Positions 8,007 through 15,322 of a stretch of DNA of 44,203 nucleotides are shown here, one piece after another. The notes under the pieces are model-generated. The model ran no database searches, was not told the DNA's origin, and saw only the letters and a list, made by a program, of their open reading frames with translations. The position numbers and the translations under genes are program-made. This DNA comes from Candidatus Methanomethylophilaceae archaeon (GTDB lineage: Archaea; Thermoplasmatota; Thermoplasmata; Methanomassiliicoccales; Methanomethylophilaceae), in assembly GCA_017540825.1 (NCBI GenBank), contig JAFYAH010000054.1, positions 1 to 44,203 on the forward strand. Reading direction: 5' to 3'. Positions within the stretch are counted from its first letter, which is position 1; every line of letters starts with the position of its first letter.

Positions 8007-11000
8007 TCAGCTCAGAGAGGATGCCAGAGCGGACATCATCGCATCGATCTCTTCCGCTGTGGCGGCGGATCCCCTGTGGAGCTGGTACGAGGTGTATCCG
8101 TCCACGAACACGTCGCCGTCGAAGGCAGCGAAGAACAGCATGGTGAAGGCTGTGGAGCCCATCGCCATGTTGACCGCCCTTCCGTAGAACCCGTCGAACG
8201 AGGCGGACGTCACCTCTGTGGAAGGCATGCCCATAGACTCGATCTCGGAATCGATCGCCACCTTGGCAGCTTCGAGACGGTCGGAAGCGTCCGTGCATCC
8301 GTTGAAGAAGACTATTGTGTACGGCGTCATCCTGGAGCCGGTGTCGAACTGCGCTGCGGCGATCACGTCGTTCCCGTCCTCCACGACCGACAGCGTCCCG
8401 AACGTGGAAGCGGGCGAGTAGCTGGAGACGAACTTCGCAGCGACTTTGTCGACATCCGCGGATTTCACGGTATTGGAGCCCATCGCCGACTTCAAAGCCT
8501 GGAAGAATCCGTCGAACAGGGCGGTGGACGCCTCTCCGCGGTATACCTGGATCTTCAGCGTCCCGTCGACGGCGACATACCCGTCGGAGACTGCGAAATA
8601 CATCCAGGTCATGGTTCCGCCCATGCTCACGGTGTAGGTGCAGGCCTTGGCGCTGTCGAAGCCGTACTTGGACAGGTCGAGCGGCTCCTTTGCCACGCCG
8701 ACGTAGGGGTCGGGCTTGGCGTCGATAGATTCGGAGAGGGTCTGGAACAGGGTGTCGATCTCGCGATCCCCGATGATGCGGAAATAATGGGTCCCGTCGG
8801 AGACCGTGGCGGTCAATCCGTCGGATGCGCCGTCCACGGCATAGGTCCCGAAGAGGCCTGCGCCATATCCGGAAACGAACGACGTGGCGATTTTGTCCGC
8901 ACCGACGTTCATGACGGTCTCCGGAGCGACCTCGACCGTGCATTCTGCTTTGGAGTCCCCGACCGCTGCGGTGATGACTGCGGTCCCATAGGATATTCCG
9001 ACTACCTCTCCGCCCTCCACGGTGGCTACGGACTCGTCGCTGGACGTCCACACGACAGCTGAGCCGTCGCTGGCAGTGGCCCCGATCTCGATGCCGCTCC
9101 CGGCAACCAGCTTAACAGAGGCGTCGGAGATCTCGACCGTCACGGGGACTGCCGGCTTGTCCTGCTCCCCTTGGGAATCGGCGACCGCCTTGGCGACCGC
9201 GTCAAGGAGCTCCTTGATCTCGGCGTCCGTGGCGATGCTGCCTGCATGGTACTGCCAGGATGCGTATCCATCTACGAAGACGTCTCCGAGATAGGCCGCG
9301 AACTTGAGCGCGGTGAACTTGGCCATAGCCGACGCCTCGTGCTTGTACACGAAGCATCCGTCGAATCCTCCGCTGTACACGTATTCGGACGCGGTCTCCC
9401 CAGGCATTCCGAGGAGGGCCTCGATCTCTCCGGAAGAGACCGCGTTGTCGTACAGCACCTTGGCCGCGGAGTTCACCTTGAAGACGATGGCGGGGGTCCT
9501 GCTCCCTATGGTGGCGGTTGCAGCGGCGGTCGAAACGCTGGCTCCTGCATCCGCAACATACGTTCCGAAGGAGCCGGCGCCGTATTCGGATACGAACGCA
9601 GCGACGATGTCGTCCGCCCCTTTGACAGGGGTGATCGGACCGGATCCGCTGGGATCGGCTACCGAAGACGCAATCGAGTCGACGAACTCCTTGAGCTCGG
9701 CGTCCGTGGCGAGCGCGGAGGGGCGGTACTGCCAGGTATCGTATCCGTTGACGAAGACGTTGCCGTCGTAAGCTGCGAACTTGAGCGCTGTAAACGTCGC
9801 CATGGCGGAGGCTTCGTGCTTGTACCCGCAGAAGCCGTCGAATGTCCCGGCATAGCGGTACTCGCTGGTGGTCTCCCCAGGCATTCCCAAGGGCGCCTCG
9901 ATCGCCCCGCTTCCGGCGGCGTCCTGGTACATCGATGCGGCCTCGGTGTTCCCGCTGAAGACTATAGTGAACGTCCTGGAGCCGCTGACCGCGGACACGC
10001 TTGCATGCTGGGATGTGGCGCCAGGGTCCACGGCGTACTTTCCGAACACGCCGTCGTACTTGAAAGCGAAAGCGGATGCTATCTTGTCGGCGTCGACGTC
10101 GCAGACGGTCTTGGAATAGTCCTTCACGCTGTCGTCGACGACGGTGACGGCGCACTGAGCGCTGAGGGATCCGATGACGAGGGTTATGGTGGCTGTTCCG
10201 GCTGCGACCCCGGTAACCTTCCCTGCTTCCACGGTGGCGACGGACGGGTCGCTGGACCTCCAGACGGTCGCTCCTGAGGCCTTGGAGCCTTCTGGAGTGG
10301 TCTTGTATGACAGGATCTTGGATTCCCCGATCTTGATCTCGACGGTGTCGACGTACATCGATATGGACGTGGCCGCTCCGCTCCCGCCAGACTGTCCGCC
10401 GAAGTCCTTCTTTCCTATGCAGAACCCGTGCTCGGACACCTTGTAGTCGCTTCCGAGGTTCTTGATGTAGCACATCTCGACCCATTTCTGGTTGATCGTA
10501 TCGCCGTACCCGGGGCTGACGCTGCCTCCGTACATCGATTCGACGGCATAGGCGACCTTGCAGATGAAGGGCATGCCGTACATGAAGAGGAACGTCCTGT
10601 CGGGGCAGGCGTCCATCAGGTAAAGGGTGCTGGATTTTCCTGTGGTGCTCTCCCAAACGGACTTCCAGTCGTCCTTGGCGTCCAGATAGCTGACGGAGGT
10701 CCTCACCGGGGCGAGGATGTAGTCGCCGTTGTACTTGTCGTCGAGGATCCCGACTGTTCCGGAGGTGATGTCCATGCTTCCGTCGGGAATCTCGATGAGG
10801 TTCCCGCCGGCCGCGGAGATGAAGGCGGATACCGAGGCCGAGGACGAGGCGTAGAACCCTGTCCCCATGCTTCCGGTGACCCAGCAGCAGAGGACGGAAG
10901 GCTTCTTGCCAGATTCTTTGACCGCCTTGCCGACGGTCTCGTAGACGCCGTCCATCAGTTCGACGACCTTGTGGGCCTTGTCGTCGGCCCCGCAGAGGAA

Positions 11001-11738
11001 TCCGAGGGTGAGGTAGTAGTTCTCCTCCCCCTTCACGTCGAACTTCATCGTGATGGTCTGAGTGCCGAGCTTGGCCAGCTCTGCTTCGGTATCGGAGTCG
11101 ATGGGAGCGCCCATCCCCCCGTTGTTCTGTATGATGGCGTCGATCCCGCCGGGGACCTTGTCCGCCACGTTAGAGAAGAGCGACAGGTCGAAATCGACCA
11201 TGGTGGAGCTGACCGCGGGCTTGGACCAGATGTCCTTGTAGATGACGTCGTTGGTCTGGGAGGTCCCGCTGCGCCCGTAGACGATGTCCGATAGCCCGAG
11301 GGACTGGGCGGCGGTGAATGTGGCGGTGCCGAGGACGCATATGCTGCTAACAGGGTACTCTATGCTCTTCACGTCGCCGTTGCCGTCGAGATAACGGACG
11401 GTCGTCCCTTCCTTGCGGTCCGCGAGGCTCTGGGCGATCGCCACGTCATCCTGCCCTACCTTCCCGTCGTAGTTGGCGTCGGCGTAGGGGTAGAGCGTCT
11501 TCCAGTCGACGTCGTTGGACGAGTCGCTGTCGCTGTTCTTGCTGACGATGTCTTTTATGAGTGCGACGTCGTCCGCGTTGAGATTGTCGTCGTTGTTGGC
11601 GTTGCCGTATATCTGGAGACGACCGTCGGAGTTTCCGGCGACCTTCTCGGAACCATTGTTCTGCAGCAGAAGGAATGCCCCTATCCCTGCGACGATGATT
11701 ATAGCCGCTGCGACGACGGCAACTATCTTTGCGTTCAT
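8007..11738 (-). CDS. Giant mosaic ABC substrate-binding protein: dockerin-like + FeBP/BtuF domain + Ig-like and four novel repeats
   Basis: The 1243-residue product begins with a hydrophobic anchor (about 4-26). A dockerin-like pair of calcium-loop motifs follows at 42-107 (NANNDDNLNADDVALIKDIV and DANYDGKVGQDDVAIAQSL). A periplasmic-binding fold of the iron-chelate/B12 class spans about 125-440. Two Big_2-type Ig-like domains lie at about 456-533 and 868-938 (VWRSSDPSVATVEAGKVTG). Four related units of about 145 residues occupy 545-693, 705-853, 945-1085 and 1092-1243, sharing AADxIAxxFxxxYGxxFGTY, GMPGET and FAAFDGDVFVDGY motifs. Typical binding proteins are 300-400 residues. It has its own promoter and operator box (11775-11790), a GGAG ribosome-binding site, and lies between the permease and ATPase genes. 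Confidence 0.85.
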   Translation of the reverse strand: MNAKIVAVVAAAIIIVAGIGAFLLLQNNGSEKVAGNSDGRLQIYGNANNDDNLNADDVALIKDIVSKNSDSDSSNDVDWKTLYPYADANYDGKVGQDDVAIAQSLADRKEGTTVRYLDGNGDVKSIEYPVSSICVLGTATFTAAQSLGLSDIVYGRSGTSQTNDVIYKDIWSKPAVSSTMVDFDLSLFSNVADKVPGGIDAIIQNNGGMGAPIDSDTEAELAKLGTQTITMKFDVKGEENYYLTLGFLCGADDKAHKVVELMDGVYETVGKAVKESGKKPSVLCCWVTGSMGTGFYASSSASVSAFISAAGGNLIEIPDGSMDITSGTVGILDDKYNGDYILAPVRTSVSYLDAKDDWKSVWESTTGKSSTLYLMDACPDRTFLFMYGMPFICKVAYAVESMYGGSVSPGYGDTINQKWVEMCYIKNLGSDYKVSEHGFCIGKKDFGGQSGGSGAATSISMYVDTVEIKIGESKILSYKTTPEGSKASGATVWRSSDPSVATVEAGKVTGVAAGTATITLVIGSLSAQCAVTVVDDSVKDYSKTVCDVDADKIASAFAFKYDGVFGKYAVDPGATSQHASVSAVSGSRTFTIVFSGNTEAASMYQDAAGSGAIEAPLGMPGETTSEYRYAGTFDGFCGYKHEASAMATFTALKFAAYDGNVFVNGYDTWQYRPSALATDAELKEFVDSIASSVADPSGSGPITPVKGADDIVAAFVSEYGAGSFGTYVADAGASVSTAAATATIGSRTPAIVFKVNSAAKVLYDNAVSSGEIEALLGMPGETASEYVYSGGFDGCFVYKHEASAMAKFTALKFAAYLGDVFVDGYASWQYHAGSIATDAEIKELLDAVAKAVADSQGEQDKPAVPVTVEISDASVKLVAGSGIEIGATASDGSAVVWTSSDESVATVEGGEVVGISYGTAVITAAVGDSKAECTVEVAPETVMNVGADKIATSFVSGYGAGLFGTYAVDGASDGLTATVSDGTHYFRIIGDREIDTLFQTLSESIDAKPDPYVGVAKEPLDLSKYGFDSAKACTYTVSMGGTMTWMYFAVSDGYVAVDGTLKIQVYRGEASTALFDGFFQALKSAMGSNTVKSADVDKVAAKFVSSYSPASTFGTLSVVEDGNDVIAAAQFDTGSRMTPYTIVFFNGCTDASDRLEAAKVAIDSEIESMGMPSTEVTSASFDGFYGRAVNMAMGSTAFTMLFFAAFDGDVFVDGYTSYQLHRGSAATAEEIDAMMSALASSLS

Positions 11739-11774
11739 GCTTCTTTCTCCTTTTTTAAAGTTAGATTAAAAATG

Positions 11775-11790
11775 TTTAGGATTGATTAAA
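11775..11790 (-). promoter_or_regulatory. Operator-like box in the binding-protein promoter
   Basis: TTTAGGATTGATTAAA lies between a TATA box (ATTTAAAG, 11793-11800) and the predicted transcript start near 11771. A related sequence stands at the flavodoxin promoter (18451-18466) and three times at the NifH-NifD promoter. Its position fits repression. A partial copy, TTAGATTAAA, follows at 11761-11770. Confidence 0.55.
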
Positions 11791-11840
11791 TTATTTAAAG
11801 TCCAGGCTATGGCCATCGCAGACTGCGGAATTAGAATCTT

Positions 11841-12914
11841 TCAGACAAGATGCTCGCGCTTGTACTGCTTGACCAGTATGAACAGGAACAGCGGCCCTCC
11901 GACCACCGACATTATCACTCCGACCGGAAGAGCCAGCACCTTCGCCAGCGCGTCGGATGCGACGAGGAGGACGGCTCCCGCCGCGAACGACCCCAGCAGC
12001 ATGTACCTGGTGTTGGTGCCCATCGTAAGGCGCACGATGTGAGGGGCCACTATCCCGACGAACCCTATCGTCCCGGTGAAGGCGACCACCACAGCGACCA
12101 TCATGGACGTCAGCAGCAGGCAGGCGAAGCGAACCCTGTGGGGATCCTCCCCCATCGTGAGAGCCCCGCGGTCCCCGGCGTTCATCAAGCTGAGCTTGTC
12201 GGCCATGAGCATTATCGCGGCGCTGCCGACCACGGTCGCCCCGACTATGATCGGCATGTTGCCCCATCCGACGCTCTCGAGATGCCCGAGGCCCCACCTG
12301 AACGCCCCGGACAGGTCCGAGGGATTCGCCCAGAGCATGAACACCGTGGACGCCGCCCCGAAGAAGTACATGATGCCGATTCCGACCAGTATCAGCTCCG
12401 CGGGGGAGGTCTTCCTGAACATCATCACCGCAATCATGGCCGCCGTGGGGACCAGCGACAGGACGAACGCGTTCGCCACAACCGCCCAGTCGCCCGAGAG
12501 CCCTGGGACGAGGGAGACCCCCATCGCGATGGCGATAGTCGCCCCGAATCCCGCCCCGGAGGATATGCCTGTCGTGTAAGGGTCGGCCAGAGGGTTGCGG
12601 AACACTATCTGCATGACGCATCCGGCGATGGCCAGGGCGCCTCCCACGAAGGCTGCGTTTATCGCTCTGGGGAGAAGCCGGTCCCAGAATATGATGTCCG
12701 TGAACCTCCCGGGAGGGGCCTCGAGCCCGAACAGGTGATGCCCCAGGACAGCGTACGAAGTCCAATAGGACTGGCTGGTGTTGTTGCTGAATCCGTAGAG
12801 CGCTATCACGCATACGGCAGCGAGGACGAGGAACCCGATGCAGACCAGCTTCTGCCTCCTGAGGAAGGAGTAGTAGCGGGACTTCATGCCCCCGGCGACG
12901 GAATCCTTGGACAT
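11841..12914 (-). CDS. FecCD-family ABC transporter permease (second)
   Basis: This 357-residue polytopic protein has the FecCD/BtuC hallmarks RLPRAI-like LLPRAINAAFVGGALAIAGC, FRNPLADPYTTGISSGAGFGA and FTGTIGFVGIVAPHIVRL, the last being the ATPase-coupling region. About ten membrane spans are expected. It starts at an ATG at 12914, 31 bases inside the upstream permease gene, with GGAGGGCGATG upstream. FecCD permeases import ferric chelates, heme or cobamides. With the other permease it could form a heterodimeric channel. The next gene on the strand is the giant binding protein, about 100 bases further on. Confidence 0.93.
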   Translation of the reverse strand: MSKDSVAGGMKSRYYSFLRRQKLVCIGFLVLAAVCVIALYGFSNNTSQSYWTSYAVLGHHLFGLEAPPGRFTDIIFWDRLLPRAINAAFVGGALAIAGCVMQIVFRNPLADPYTTGISSGAGFGATIAIAMGVSLVPGLSGDWAVVANAFVLSLVPTAAMIAVMMFRKTSPAELILVGIGIMYFFGAASTVFMLWANPSDLSGAFRWGLGHLESVGWGNMPIIVGATVVGSAAIMLMADKLSLMNAGDRGALTMGEDPHRVRFACLLLTSMMVAVVVAFTGTIGFVGIVAPHIVRLTMGTNTRYMLLGSFAAGAVLLVASDALAKVLALPVGVIMSVVGGPLFLFILVKQYKREHLV

Positions 12915-14029
12915 CGGTACATCGCCCTCCTTCCGCGCCTTCCGAGCAGTATGTACAGGAATATCGGCGAGCCGACGAACATCATCACTATCCCCACGGG
13001 AAGGTCCACCTCGGCAAGCAGCCTGGACACCGTGTCCGCGAACAGGAGTATCACGGGCCCCAGGAGCATCGACGCCGGAATCACATACCGGTTGTCCGCT
13101 CCCAGGATGGTCCTGACCATGTGGGGGGCCAGCAGCCCGATGAACCCGATGATCCCAGTGAACGACAGGATGACCGCGACCATGAGGGACGAGACGATGA
13201 GGATCGTGTAGCGGACCCTGTTCACGTCCACCCCCAGACTGGTGGCGGACTTGTCCCCTAGCGCCAGGGCGTTGAGGTACTTGGCCGTCATCATCAGGAT
13301 CGCGGTGCAGGCCACCGTCCCTGCGAATATTATCCAGATGTTGTCCCAGCCGATGCCGGCGAGGCTGCCGATCTGCCAGCGGAAGGACGACGTCAGTGTC
13401 TCGTCGTCTGTCCTCACCATCATCAGGGTGGTCAGCCCGCTGAAGAAGTACGAGATCGCCGTCCCGGCGAGGATCATCGTCACCGGAGAGAGCCCCTTCA
13501 TCACCCCCACCAGCACGATGATTATCGCGCATGGCACCAGGGAGAAGATGAAAGCGTTGCCTATTATCCCGTACGTCCCTATGTTGCCGAACGTGAACCC
13601 GAGTATGATGGCCAGGCAGGCCCCGAACACCGCTCCGGACGACACTCCCAGGGTGTAGGGCTCGGCCAGAGGGTTGTTCAGCACGACCTGCATGGCCGCC
13701 CCGCACACCGCCAGGCCGGCCCCGCACACGATGGCCCCCAGGACGCGGGGCATGGTGCTGTTCCAGACGATGTAGTCGTTCCAGAACTTCACCGGTTCCT
13801 CGACCCTGTCGTAGGATACGCCCATGATGTGGTCGACGATGGCCATGATTCCGTCCCAGAAGGTCATGTCCCTCCCGCTGACGGTGACCGAGTATCCCAA
13901 GAGGATGAACATGGCCGCCGCGAGGAAGGCTATGAACATCACCTTGCGCCAGACATAGTTCTTGTATTCCGTGCGGAAGCCCTCGTCCGTGTCCGGCTGC
14001 GGGATAGGGTGGCGCCCCAGGATGCTCAA
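12884..14029 (-). CDS. FecCD-family ABC transporter permease (first)
   Basis: This polytopic permease (381 residues) shows MPRVLGAIVCGAGLAVCGAAMQ, LNNPLAEPYTLGVSSGAVFGA and FTGIIGFIGLLAPHMVR motifs. No ATG precedes the first membrane span sensibly. A TTG at 14029 overlaps the TGA of the nitrogenase-like gene (TTGA) and is preceded by GGAGAG, so a translationally coupled TTG start is proposed. This overlap is direct evidence that the nitrogenase-like genes and the importer form one transcript. It pairs with the downstream permease. Confidence 0.92.
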   Translation of the reverse strand: MSILGRHPIPQPDTDEGFRTEYKNYVWRKVMFIAFLAAAMFILLGYSVTVSGRDMTFWDGIMAIVDHIMGVSYDRVEEPVKFWNDYIVWNSTMPRVLGAIVCGAGLAVCGAAMQVVLNNPLAEPYTLGVSSGAVFGACLAIILGFTFGNIGTYGIIGNAFIFSLVPCAIIIVLVGVMKGLSPVTMILAGTAISYFFSGLTTLMMVRTDDETLTSSFRWQIGSLAGIGWDNIWIIFAGTVACTAILMMTAKYLNALALGDKSATSLGVDVNRVRYTILIVSSLMVAVILSFTGIIGFIGLLAPHMVRTILGADNRYVIPASMLLGPVILLFADTVSRLLAEVDLPVGIVMMFVGSPIFLYILLGRRGRRAMYRCPRIPSPGA

Positions 14030-15321
14030 TACGACACTCTCCGTCCGTCTGTCATCGATTCCATTATGCTGCCTCGGAAGCGGTTGATCACTCTCTCGAG
14101 GATGTACAGGGTCCCCACGGCTCCGAACAGGGGCTGCGGCAGGAACTCCACGCTCATCATCGATGGGAACCTCAGGTCCACCCCGCGGAGGCAGTGGCCG
14201 GACCTGGAGTACATGTCGGCGGTGTTCCCGTCGGCGCACAGGATCTCCGTGTAGTCAGGAACATCGGCATCCAGGGCGTCGGACCATCCTATCCTCTCCA
14301 GGAACTCTCCCATGAGGGCTTCGGACGGCCCGTACGAGACTCCGTTGTACCTCAGGCATCTCGGGACCATCTGGAGGTTGTCGTAGAAGAACTTGGCCAG
14401 TGGGTAGCATATCGACGGCTCCGCGTCTATGGAGAACGAGAACGCGTCGGTGTCGAACCTAGCCGCCATCATGCGGCGGTAGGCCTTCCTGCGTATCCTG
14501 TCGATGTAATCCAGAGCCGCGGAAGGGTCGTGCCCTGTCCTCTCAGCGACAAGGTTGATCCACTTTTCGGTATACTCGAAGCCCACAGGGGAGCATTCCG
14601 GTATTATCGCGGTCATGCCGTACCTTTCGTGGTAATACTCGGCCGTCTTGAGGGCGTACTCAGGGCATATCGCGATCGCGTACTCCGCGTCGACCGAATC
14701 GCGGATCTCCTGTACGGAGGATCCCGCTCCCAGGCAGCACACGACCTCGATGCCCATGAGCCCGAGGATGTGCGACATCTCCTCGTTCACGGACTCCCAG
14801 TCCTTCTGCAGGACATGGTTGCCGAGGAGCACCGCGGCGTTCTTCCTGATGCCCTTCGCGGGCTGGTCCAGCTTCTCGAGGACCCTCTTGAGCGTGAGGT
14901 CTATCCCCACGTTGATGGGCTTGGAGCTGAGGTCGGCGTCCAGTACGATCGCCCTGTCGCTGAGGCCGGCCTCGTCTATAGCCTTGTAGCAGTCGTCCCC
15001 GATGAGGGACGCTCCCGGGGAGCAGACGACGGCGACGAACTGGGTGTCGCGCTCCTTGATGTACTGGAGGGCGTCGAACACGCGGTCGTAGGCGCCGTAT
15101 ATGTAGTCGCTGGACTCCAGGTCGGTGCAGGGTATCCTGGCGCTGCCCCTGTAGTACGGCGTCATCCTGTTTACCGACTTGTCCGTGCGCGGATAGACCT
15201 TGTTCGTGAGGGCCCAGAGGTTCTTCCTGCACCCCTCGGGCCCATGCATCAGGACAGTCGAGTCCTTGATGCCCTCGATCGCCATCGTCACCCCGAAGAA
15301 TCCGTCGGGCTTAACTATCAT
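14026..15321 (-). CDS. Nitrogenase-like component 1 protein (NifK/NifE-class) with reduced cysteine set
   Basis: This 431-residue protein belongs to the oxidoreductase/nitrogenase component 1 superfamily. Seen motifs are LMHGPEGCRKN (Cys31, at the second P-cluster-type position), CTDLESSDYIYG (Cys65) and VVCSPGASLIGDD (Cys100, third P-cluster-type position). The usual N-terminal CxP cysteine is absent; the protein begins at MIVKPDGFFG where that motif would lie. It follows the NifH-NifD fusion by one base with AGGAGG before its ATG, and overlaps the first permease gene. It probably pairs with the NifD-like half of the fusion. It is unlikely to be CfbD (F430 synthesis), which has one component 1 protein and no transporter link. 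Substrate unknown. Confidence 0.85.
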   Translation of the reverse strand: MIVKPDGFFGVTMAIEGIKDSTVLMHGPEGCRKNLWALTNKVYPRTDKSVNRMTPYYRGSARIPCTDLESSDYIYGAYDRVFDALQYIKERDTQFVAVVCSPGASLIGDDCYKAIDEAGLSDRAIVLDADLSSKPINVGIDLTLKRVLEKLDQPAKGIRKNAAVLLGNHVLQKDWESVNEEMSHILGLMGIEVVCCLGAGSSVQEIRDSVDAEYAIAICPEYALKTAEYYHERYGMTAIIPECSPVGFEYTEKWINLVAERTGHDPSAALDYIDRIRRKAYRRMMAARFDTDAFSFSIDAEPSICYPLAKFFYDNLQMVPRCLRYNGVSYGPSEALMGEFLERIGWSDALDADVPDYTEILCADGNTADMYSRSGHCLRGVDLRFPSMMSVEFLPQPLFGAVGTLYILERVINRFRGSIMESMTDGRRVSY

Positions 15322-15322
15322 C

